This document shows, in pieces, positions 20,100 through 28,848 of a DNA stretch of 64,000 nt. Below the pieces are notes generated by a model. It was not told the origin of the DNA, ran no database searches, and worked only from the letters and a program-made list of their open reading frames with translations. How positions within the stretch are numbered: the first letter of the stretch is position 1; the number at the start of each line of letters is the position of its first letter. The position numbers and the translations under genes are program-made. The stretch lies in NCBI GenBank assembly GCA_032717465.1, contig JAVRFU010000164.1, positions 22,654-86,653 on the forward strand. The letters run 5' to 3'. This stretch comes from Coenobita brevimanus. Lineage: Eukaryota; Arthropoda; Malacostraca; Decapoda; Coenobitidae.

Positions 20100-20230
20100 G
20101 TTCTGTGAGAGAGAGGGGTGTAAGTTGGGGGAAAGGCAGCAAAATAGCAAGGGACAGGGTGACATGGAGGCGATTTGTCTGTGGCCACCCTTTACACGAT
20201 TATGGTGTCTGGCTGTAGATAGATAATTAT
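20100..20230 (+). mobile_element. LINE-A 3'-end fragment
   Basis: It encodes the last part of the LINE-A ORF, ARDRVTWRRFVCGHPLHDYG ending VWL and a TAG that is the first TAG of the GTAGATAGATAA tail. This directly shows the stop-in-tail arrangement. Confidence 0.85.
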
Positions 20231-20334
20231 GATAGGTTCTTGTCCTACCATGCCTCCTTTCACCTCTAAACTCTTTTCACCACCATATCTGCATCCATTC
20301 TCTCCATATAATTATTTCTGTCTAATGTCACACT

Positions 20335-21980
20335 AAAGATTTGGATATAAAAGGAAGGTGGAAAGAGCACTTTGAATCTGTTCTAAATAGACCAATCCCA
20401 GCTGAAGAGGACATTTTGCCAGCCGAGAAAGATTTGCAGATAGAAACAGGGGATATAACTTTGGAAGAGGTAGCAAAATCTATAAAGGAGTTAAAGAATT
20501 TTAAGGCCCCAGGTGAGGATGGAATATTCCCTGAAATGCTTGAGGTGGAAAATGACGAGTTGATGAATGCGCTTTTGAAACTTTTTAATGTGGCTTGGGA
20601 TAATGGTGGAATTCCAGAAGAGTGGAAAAATGGAGTGATTATAAAAATACCAAAAAAGGGAGATTTAAGTGTGTGTGGCAACTGGAGGGGGATAACTTTG
20701 ACACCTGTAGTTGCAAAAGTCTTTTCCAAAATCTTGTTGAACAGAATAGAGCCAGTAATTGATAAAATTTTAAGAGAAGAACAAGCGGGATTTAGAAAGG
20801 GTCGAGGTTGTAATGATCAGATTTTTATTGTAAGGCATCTAATGCAACAAGCTAATGAGATGAAAATGCCACTTAACATGTGTTTTGTGGATTTTGAAAA
20901 GGCGTTTGATAGTGTTTCATGTGGAGCTATGTTGAAAATTATGAGATTCTATGGTATACCAGAAAAGTTTATAAATATTATTAGAAGCCTGCATGAAGGT
21001 ACTTTTTGTAAGGTAATGGTGGGTGGTTCTTTGAGTGATCCATTTCAAGTTAGGTCAGGAGTGATTCAAGGAGGAGTTCTTTCGCCATTGTTGTTTGTTT
21101 TGGTTATGGATTATGTTGTGAAAAAAGTTGTAAGGAGAACGGATGCAGGAATTAACTGGAAAGAAAATAAGAAGCTGATGGATTTGGTCTATGCTGATGA
21201 TATTGTACTGATTTGCGGAAGTATTTACGAGATGCAGAGGGTGCTTGATTGTTTGGTGGAGGAAGGAGAAAAAGTGGGATTGGTAATAAACTGTGGAAAG
21301 ACTGAAATTATTAATATGAATGTGGAGAACCAAATCGATTGTGTAATTGGGAATAATGTGGTGAAGAATGTAGAAAACTTTAAATATCTGGGAACGATTG
21401 TATCATCTAATGGATCATTAAACAATGAAATTGAGGAGAGGATTAGACAGGCTTGGTGAGCTGTTGGAATGTTGAAATCTGTTTGGAATAATAATATGCT
21501 TTCGGTACATACTAAAGTGAAAATTTACAAGTCCATGGTTAGACCCATTTTAATTTACGGGCATGAGTCATGGTACAGTACAATTGCAACAGATCAGAAA
21601 GTATTAGGATTTGAGAATAAAATACTGAGAAGGATTCTTGGGGTAAAGTGGCAAGACAGAGTTACAAATGAAAGAGTAAGGGATATTACGAGAGTGGAAC
21701 CAGTTAATGAATATGTGAGACTGTCTTGTTGGAAGTGGCTGGGGCACATATACAGAAAAGAAGGTAGTTTAATACAGGATGTGCCAGAGTGGATTGCTAG
21801 AGGAAGAAGAGGTAGAGGTAGGCCGAGGGAAACCTGGTTGAGGACAATGAAAAAGGAAGCAGGAGAGGAGTGTTGGTGGGACCTGAAGGAGATGGCAAGA
21901 GACAAATATTGGTGGAGAGAGTTCATCGAGGCCCTATGCATCCCGTGGGGTGTCACAGGAAATGATTGATTGATTGATTG
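20335..21980 (+). mobile_element. LINE-C, young 5'-truncated RTE-like retrotransposon
   Basis: A frame of about 540 codons runs from 20341 to 21969 with a single TGA at 21457 (RIRQAW-stop-AVGMLK; a CGA to TGA change fits the spot). RT landmarks: LKNFKAPGEDGIFPEML, CGNWRGITLTPVVAKVFSKI, EEQAGFRKGRGCNDQIF, MCFVDFEKAFDSV (palm A), RSGVIQGGVLSPLLF (motif B), LVYADDIVLI (motif C) and NFKYLGTIVSSNGSLNNEIE. The C-terminal part has YKSMVRPILIYGHESWYS, LRRILGVKWQDRVTNERV and WLGHIYRKEG. This layout fits RTE-type LINEs (family knowledge). The ORF ends GVTGND with its TGA inside the TGATTGATTGATTG tail. An 11-bp direct repeat, AATGTCACACT, flanks it at 20324-20334 and 21981-21991. No endonuclease remains. 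Confidence 0.92.
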
Positions 21981-22257
21981 AATGTCACACTCGTTAGGAG
22001 AAACACATTGAGGTGGTTTGGCCATGTGGAGAGGATGGAGAGTGAGAGACTGACAAGGAGAGTGTATGTGAGTGAGGTGGAGAGGGAGGGGGAGGCTAAA
22101 AATGAAAAGGAGGGATGGAGTGGAGAGGTATGTGAGAGAGGTGGGTGTGTGGGCTGGGAGCAGGCCAGTGAAATGGTGGGGGACAGGGCGACATGGAGGC
22201 GATTTGTTTGTGGCCACCCCTTATGGGATTAAGATGTCTGGCAATAGATAGATAGAC
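21981..22257 (+). mobile_element. LINE-A 3' end, interrupted by LINE-C
   Basis: After the LINE-C duplication the frame reads LVRRNTLRWFGHVERMESER, LTRRVYVSEVEREGEAKNEK, EGWSGEVCERGGCVG, then GDRATWRRFVCGHPLWD, ending in GGCAATAGATAGATAGA at about 22255. It is the clearest copy of the LINE-A C-terminus. The 5' side of this copy before LINE-C is at most a few bases long. Confidence 0.88.
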
Positions 22258-22683
22258 ACACTCTTTAACACTTACATCACCAAGTGTCCTCACTTCGTAT
22301 ATAATTTTTACCTCAGTTGTTGGCTGCTTCAAGAAGTGTCTCAGCTCGATGTCTTTTATAAAACTGACATTTCATCACTCTTACAAGAATTTGTAAGCCC
22401 CAGCCTTGATAGTGTGTCCTGTAGTGCTGTGTTTAGGAAGAAAATTGGTAGATAACTTAAGAGTAGATAGGAACTTGAAGTCAGATGATTTTTTTGTCTC
22501 AGAAGGAACAGCAAGTTGGTCAGGGATGGGAAGGATACATTTGGTGAGCAGTTTGTGTCATAGGATTAACTACCAGACTCACACCTCAAGCTTGGAACCA
22601 ATTTAGGAAGTAAAGAAGCCATGAAGTCAAGAAGCTTTGTGTAGTGGAGGGAGGTGTGGAAATTTAAAGAGTAGGGGGGGTAG

Positions 22684-23050
22684 ACTATCTATCTATCTAT
22701 CTATTGCCAGACATCTTAATCCCACAAGGGGTGGCCACAAACAAAGCACCTCCATATCGCCCTGTCCCCTGCTATTTCACTGCCTTGCTTCCAGCTCACA
22801 CCCCTCTCTCTCATATGCCTCTCCACTCCATCCCTCCATCTCATCCTTGGCCTCCACCTCACTCACACACTCTCCTTGTTAGTCTCTCACTCCATCCTTT
22901 CCACATAGCCAAACCACCTCAGTGTGTTTCTCCTCAACGCTTCCTTTCACATCCACATCACAACACTCCTTCACTTCCTCATTTGTTTGTCTCTCCATGA
23001 GACTCCTCATGCTCCTCTTAAATAACTCATTTCCACTGCTCTCACCCTTG
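22684..23050 (-). mobile_element. LINE-A 3' end, minus copy
   Basis: It starts at the left with a TATC repeat tail and CAGACATCTTAATCCCACAA, and carries the reversed C-terminal region (LMERQTNEEVKECCDV, VWLCGKDGVRD). It is joined at the right to a SINE-M fragment. Confidence 0.85.
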
Positions 23051-23054
23051 ATTT

Positions 23055-23165
23055 CCTCTAAACCTGGAAAGCATTTACAACACTGGGTGGTAACTGTATA
23101 ACCAACCAATACGTGTTCCGTACGTGGCAACAAGTGGGTTGGCAAAGGGTTAGTGCCCCTCCCCG
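23055..23165 (+). repeat. SINE-M fragment, 3' truncated
   Basis: AAAGCATTTACAACACTGGG, TGGTAACTGTATAACCAACC, GTGGGTTGGCAAAGGGTTAG and CCCCTCCCCGG, without the LINE-A-like tail. Confidence 0.75.
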
Positions 23166-23391
23166 GAAATCAGCTCCTGTAACTAAAAATACGAACATGG
23201 GAGGTAGACAAGCAGACCAAATAAACTTAGGGTGAGTTACTGAAGATGGCAATGAGTACAGTATGGAGTAGAGTAGAAGCCAGAGATGTAGTCTGGCTGG
23301 ACAAGGGAACCCCTAGGTATAAGGTGACTTTGTGATGGAAGTATGAAGTGAAAACAGGACAGAATGTAGTGCTTGATACATAGCAGAAAGC

Positions 23392-23841
23392 CCCCCTGGT
23401 GGGAACCGCCTTGTCGTGGTGGGGGGGCTTGCGTGTCCCTGTGACCTGGCGAGCGAGGCTAGAGGGGGCTTCGGCCCCTGCTCCGCCCCTCTTGGGGGGA
23501 GAGGGCTACCCATGCTAGTAAGGTTGTCAGTGAGAGACCAGACTAAATGGTTCCTGGAGTTAGGCTGCCAGTGTGGGTCAACAGTGCCGCCCGCCAGAGG
23601 GATCACCTTCTGGGGTTGTCCTGTGTTGGATGGTTGGGTGTCTGGGCCGGGATGCACTGGGGAAGGGGGTCTTAGCTCCTCTGTGGGCAAACTTTCGGAT
23701 CATGTGGGGCTTCTTCTTAAACCGAGAAGCCCCCATGGGGACGAGGTACCCCGCTCGCGGCGTCCAGCGCTCGGTCCCCTCGTATTCCCGGTAGGCGGTT
23801 GCTCCTGGCCCCTGGAGCCATTTATTATCAACCCATTCTAT
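23392..23841 (+). mobile_element. LINE-E 5' untranslated region
   Basis: GC-rich sequence starting about CCCCCCTGGTGGGAACCGCC and running to the ORF1 start. It contains GGGGGGGCTTGCGTGTCCCT and CGGCGTCCAGCGCTCGGTCC. Its base composition contrasts sharply with the AT-rich surroundings, and it probably holds the internal promoter of the element. The left edge is set by the composition change. Confidence 0.6.
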
Positions 23842-25182
23842 ATGGATATAAACACTGAAAATACCATTGGTCCTCGAGGGGAGGTCGACCAAACCCTCGA
23901 GACGTCACCCTCTGGTCATGATGGTGGTTCTTTGTAAGTGCAGGCTGGAGCTCGCACTCCTGCTGCTGCTACTAATGATGCTGGTAGACCCCGCGAGTCA
24001 CCTATCAAGTCTTCCGAGATTTCTTATAATCTGGATACGCTTAAGCTGATTAATGTGTTTACATCTCTTTCCTACCGTGCCATTCACTCTCTTTTCAAAC
24101 CATTTGGAACAGTTGTTCGTATCCGTCTAAGACATGATGATGACTGTAGGTCCAATCGGTGTTACGTGACCTTTACTTCTGGCAGTGCTGCCAAAGCCGC
24201 TTTTGAGGCAAGGAATTCTCTTTCTTTAGGGGAGGCCAACTGTACTGTTGAGCTGATCCGATCAAACAACGTAATGGATTGTGAAAATGACTATTGCCCC
24301 AACATTTTTGATGATGCTGAAGAGTGAGTTCCTAAGGTGCGCCACGCCCCCACACCTTACTGGTTTGTGGCATATTATAGAGAAGGGAGAGGAAACTTCA
24401 TCCACACTGCTAGGTATCTAGAGAAAGAAATTGGAGTGCTTCCTGAGGGCAACCTCAAGAAGTATGGTAAAGGAGTGTTAGTTTGAGCAAAGGATCTGAC
24501 ACAGGCCATGATGCTTCTCCATCTACCTTGCCCTTCTGATGGCCTCTTTGAGACCATCAAACCTCATCGAACATTCAATTACAGCAAAGGGCGTGTCTGT
24601 AATCAAGATTTGTATGCTTTTTCAGAAGATGACATTCTTGATTTGTGCCCTGATAATGTCCAGCTAGTATCGAAGATCAGAGGAAATAGTAACATGATCG
24701 TCTTCACCTTTTATGGTCCTTATCTCCCAGATCGTGTTAAAATTGGCCCTCTGTCCCTTCAAGTAAAACCTTTTGTTGACCGTCCCCTGCAGTGTTACTC
24801 ATGTTATGAGTTTGGTCACGGGAGGAAGAACTGTACAAATCGTTCTCGGTGCGGTCATTGCTCTGCCCTGGACTCTCATCCTACTGTTGAGTGTGAGTCG
24901 GATCCCTATTGTTTTTACTGCAGGGAGGCTCATTCCCTAAGTTCTCGACAATGTAGGAGGTACCGCCTTGAGCAGGATATTCTTCAGTTGGCTAACTCAC
25001 AGTTCATTAGCCTGGGTAGTGCCAGATGGGAACTTCTGTTTAGACAAGAGAAGGATGGTGGGACTAAGACATTTGCCTCCTCCCTCTGCCCTAATTCTTC
25101 CAACTCCACATCTGGTTCGGCTTCAGCACCTTCAAAAACAAAAATCCCCTTTTGGCCACCACCTATAGGCCTATCGCATTGA
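23842..25182 (+). pseudogene. LINE-E ORF1, RRM-like plus zinc-knuckle gag protein
   Basis: Likely start ATG at 23842 (MDINTENTIGPRGEV). The same frame runs to 25182 with in-frame stops at about 23935, 24325 and 24484. The first part contains an RRM-like fold candidate (YRAIHSLFKPFGTVVRIRLR, NRCYVTFTSGSAAKAAFEAR). The second part, 24508-25182, carries DRPLQCYSCYEFGHGRKNC, CGHCSALDSHPTVEC and CFYCREAHSLSSRQC: three zinc knuckles close to C-x2-C-x4-H-x4-C. This is the nucleic-acid-binding ORF1 protein of I/jockey-type LINEs (family knowledge). After KIPFWPPP the sequence switches abruptly to RT sequence at about 25152. Confidence 0.85.
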
Positions 25183-27262
25183 CCAGCTGTGTTTGTAAGA
25201 TGATGGAAAAGCTAGTTAATGCAAGGTTAGTGTGGTACTTAGAATCCGAAAAGCTGCTTTCTCCTTACCAGTTTGGGTTTCAGAAGAACCGTTCGACATT
25301 AGACCCCCTCCTGATCCTCTCAAATAAAATCCAGCAAAGCTTTGCCAGCCATTGTCAGACTATTGGGGTGTTCTTTGACCTCGAGAAGGCGTATGACACA
25401 ACCAGGCACACTAGTATCCTTCTTCAGCTGTCTCGATATGGCATAGAGGGAAATATGTTTCGCTTTATCCGTTCCTTCTTGTCGGAACGTTACATTAAGG
25501 TTCATGTCGGAAATGTTGTATCCAGCCCTTATAGGCAAGAGGAGGGTGTTCCCCAAGGCAGCATTCTTAGTGTCATCTGTTTCGCTGTGGCTATCAATGG
25601 AGTTCTTGATCAGATTTCCCGCCCTGTGTTGGGCTCCCTGTATGCTGATGATTTGGCAATTTGTGTGTCTGTCTACAACGCAGTCGAGATTAGTCATCAC
25701 CTGCAGAAGTCCATATACACTATTTGTCGTTGAGCTGATGATGATGGTTTTTGCTTTTCACCTTCCAAGACTGTTGCAGTCCTTTTCACTAGAAGCACAC
25801 GCCAGGAGGTTGTCCCACACTTAAAGTTAAACAACGACATCATCCCTTTTGAGAAGGAGGTTAAGTTTCTGGGTATGATCTTTGACTCATGTCTCTCCTG
25901 GTCACAGCACATTGATTATCTGAAGCTTAAAGTCAAGAAATCATTAAATATCCTTAGGGTGGTTTCTGGTTTTGATTGGGGTGCTGATAGGAACTCCCTT
26001 CTCAGGCTCTATAACTCTTTGTGCCGGTCACAGATTGACCACGCATGCCAAATTTATTCCTCTGCATGTAAGACCAAACTTCACGAGCTTAATGTGCTCC
26101 ACAATACGGGACTACGACTGTGCTCGGGTGCATACTGCACTTCCCCTGTGGAGAGTTTATATGTAGATACAGACCAGCTTCCTCTGGACTTAGGCAGGCA
26201 TGAGTTAGGGCTTCGCTACATTGCGCGAATTAAGAGCAATCGTTACACCAATCCTTGTGTTGATGTTCTGTTGCAGTGTGACCCGTCTAAGTTCTATGAT
26301 CCTAGAGCCTCTATACCATTCAAGATTCGCATGCTTCCTGTGGGTGACGCATCACTGAGGGAGCAAAAAATTGAACCAGTAAGCTACAGCAGTCTCCCTC
26401 CTTGGCTCATTCCAGAACCTAATGTGTGTCCCAAAACCATACGTAGAAAAATCTTTTCGGATGAAGAAACTAAATCGAAGTTTTTGCGTCATGACCTTCT
26501 CCACTGAGACTCAGTAAAGTTGTATACTGATGGCTCAAAGTCACCCCTTGGTGTAAGCTGTGCTGTCATCCATGAAGGGGTGTACGTCTTGGACGGCTTT
26601 CTAATAATGCGTCTGCTCTCACTGCTGAACTAACTGCTATTGAGAAGGCTCTTGAAGAGGCTTACTCAATGCCGGGAAAGACATTTACAATATATTCAGA
26701 CTCCTATGGAAGCTTGACCGCCATTAAGCAGTTTAACACATTCCACCCTATAATAAGGAAGATTCAGTCTTGGCTTTGGCGCCTGGCTACAAAGTATAAA
26801 TTTGTTTCGTTCTGCTGGATACCGTCACATGTTAATCTCTATTGGAACGAATTTGCTGACAAAGAGGCAAAATCGGCATGTTCTCTTCCTTCTGTTGGGT
26901 ATTATAAGGTTCCCTATTCTGATTTGAAGACCGTTATCCGTAACTTTGTTTGTTCTGAGTGGCAGGCGAGATGGGCTTCCCCCTCCCTGGCCAATAACAC
27001 GAAGTATAAAGAGATTTGGCCATCGGTTTATGCCTGGTCATCCTCTTCTCAGGCTTGTTGGGGTTTTGAGACGAGGTTGACTAGGCTGCGAATTGGCCAT
27101 ACGCGTTTGACTCACGGGTTCCTTTTGGACCGAGGGGTCCCACCCCAGTGTGACATCTGTCAAGTCACAATAACTTGCAGGCATTTCTTATTGGACTGTC
27201 CGACCTATGCTCGCTCTCGGGCGAAATTTTTAACAAATAGGGATCCCTATCAGTTGTTGTAG
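25152..27262 (+). pseudogene. LINE-E ORF2: reverse transcriptase and RNase H, endonuclease missing
   Basis: RT starts mid-domain with YRPIALTSCVCKMMEKLVNA, then YQFGFQKNRSTLDPLL, GVFFDLEKAYDTT (palm A), EEGVPQGSILSVICF (motif B), GSLYADDLAICV (motif C). A TGA at about 25731 replaces a Trp expected before ADDDGFCFSPSKT. The thumb and connection run open to 26507 (FEKEVKFLGMIFDSCLSWSQ). RNase H follows with KLYTDGSKS at 26515, TAELTAIEKALEEA after a frameshift near 26595, IYSDSYGSLTAI, and NEFADKEAKSA: the four acidic positions are present across frames. A C-terminal CDIC...CRHFLLDCP zinc motif ends at 27262. RNase H plus this motif points to the I-clade (family knowledge). Confidence 0.88.
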
Positions 27263-27560
27263 GTAATAGGGCAAATGTTTCTAGCCTTATGGCATTTTTA
27301 AAGGAGACAGGGCTATACTGCAAGCTGTGATTGGTGTTGTCATAGTTATGTTTTAGGGCTTGCTGACTACATCTGTTTTCATTGTACCTACGATTTTAGT
27401 TGCATGATTATTGTGTAGTAGTTTTCTCAATTTTTATACTCATTCTTTTAAACTATCGTCTTTCATATCTCACTCATCAAAGCGCTGAATGACCTATCAG
27501 GTCCCAGTGCTTGGCCTTTGGCCTAAACTTCATATTCCATTCCATTCCAATCCTATCATG
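27263..27560 (+). mobile_element. LINE-E 3' untranslated region and ATTCC tail
   Basis: AT-rich until about 27470, then AAAGCGCTGAATGACCTATC, AGGTCCCAGTGCTTGGCC (a hairpin AGCGCTGAATGACC..AGGTCCCAGTGCT) and TATTCCATTCCATTCC. I recall this end from decapod crustacean sequences; that memory is the main taxonomic clue in the window. Confidence 0.75.
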
Positions 27561-27767
27561 AGGGCCCTTGCCATGATAACTTTCTTGAAAGTTCCATTTA
27601 GCAGTGCAGTTGTGGATGGCTTTGTAAGAGGTTAGAGCTGCCATAGAATACCTATTCTTGAAGTGGGCTGCTTCCCTATCAGTCCACAATGATACATGTG
27701 TAAAATGAATACCAGCAGAATTCAAATAATCAGCTGGAGTCATTGGAGACATGATGGTAAAGCACAC
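27560..27767 (-). pseudogene. fragment of an unnamed protein with W.F.ES.HGKG motif
   Basis: Minus frame: TPADYLNSAGIHFTHVSLWT, DREAAHFKNRYSMAALTSYK, AIHNCTAKWNFQESYHGKGP, HD. The WxFxESxHGKGxxD core is one I recall from uncharacterised, probably transposon-derived invertebrate proteins; usually DGxGGxxKR follows. Here the reading is cut right after GPHD by the LINE-E tail, so LINE-E may have inserted into it. No matching continuation was recognised at the 5' side of LINE-E. Confidence 0.45.
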
Positions 27768-28016
27768 TCACCAGGTACCAGGCAAAATCAATTTACTGTT
27801 TGGAAAGAATAAAAACTTAAAGATAACATACTAAATTACAAACACAGGGGTTTTATCATTGGACTTCAGTGCAGGTACTTTGATTTTTTGTTCAAAGGTG
27901 TGCGTGAGAAACTTGACATCATTTTCTGGTAACGTTCCTCACAGTGGGCATGTAACGTGTGTGACAAACCATATGGCTTACCAGGGTTTGTTTCAAAGTA
28001 TCCCAACGTTACATTA

Positions 28017-28070
28017 TTAACCCCTACACCGCGGGCATGTTTACCAATGTTTTGCTTGTCCCGCGGGGTT
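28017..28070 (-). mobile_element. piggyBac element end with TTAA
   Basis: TTAA at 28017-28020 is followed by CCCCTACACCGCGGGCATG, fitting the TTAA-CCC start of piggyBac terminal repeats. A second inverted GCTTGTCCCGCGGGGTTATT follows about 35 bp inward and pairs with the first through CCGCGGG. It lies downstream of the transposase ORF. Confidence 0.75.
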
Positions 28071-28143
28071 ATTCGGGTTCCGACAGACTCTCAAAAAATA
28101 TTTGCCAAAAATCAGTTATTAGTCCTAGAATATTAAAATTACA

Positions 28144-28287
28144 TATGCTTATGGCACATACCTTCAGCTTTCTCCTGGAATGTTTGTTGAGCCTTCGTCG
28201 GTTACCGTAGGACTTGTGGAGACCTCTGAAGTTGGGTAACGAAGTCTCCACTTTACACTTCCCGACAACCCGTAATGTGATTACCAC
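28144..28287 (-). other. candidate small exon with splice donor
   Basis: A minus frame begins MVITLRVVGKCKVETSLPNF and continues to NRRRLNKHSRRKLK, where CTGAAG|GTATGTGCC at about 28144 is a good donor. It lies between the piggyBac end and ORF, so if real it would belong to the element's transcript or to a host gene. No family recognised. Confidence 0.2.
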
Positions 28288-28848
28288 AGCCAGATATAAA
28301 CACTATAAACACTACTCTATGATTTTCAAGTAGTTTGGGATCCATACTCCAAAAAAAAACCACTGTGAAAGCAATGGAAATTACGAGCGCGTCTGATCGT
28401 CGCACTTGCGCTAGTTCGCTCTTGGTACTCTGTCATTTATTATTCATAAAACCCCTCACACTTTATATTTCTATTACTATATCACACTTATATATATCTG
28501 GAGTCTTTCTCCATAAGTTTCCTTCAGTCGTATTAGTTTATTGTCACTGAAGTCATTCAATTTTTCATTCAGTAAAATACGTAGAGAGCCACGGATTCAC
28601 TTTCACTGTTATAACATAAATTATTTGTACTCATATTCTTATATTACTAATTACTTACATTACTATTTACATTTTCTATTCTATTTTCAATATTTACCCT
28701 TCTATTTTACTTACACTATGTTATTCACTGTCACTTTCAGTAAGATAAAACTATAATACACTGTTCAAGCATATGTACTGAACATCCATTGCTTTCACTT
28801 GCTATTTATACATTATTTCCAAATTATTCTCCTTTCACACTTGCACTG
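28288..28848. other. non-coding sequence downstream of the transposase ORF
   Basis: AT-rich, apart from a CpG-containing patch CGAGCGCGTCTGATCGTCGC at 28384-28403. No coding domain seen. It is probably the 3' untranslated part of the piggyBac element. Confidence 0.4.

Noticed and set aside
23416..23937. GC-rich 173-codon frame as a host gene
   Set aside because: It lies in the LINE-E 5' region; only its last part, from the ATG at 23842, joins ORF1 in frame.
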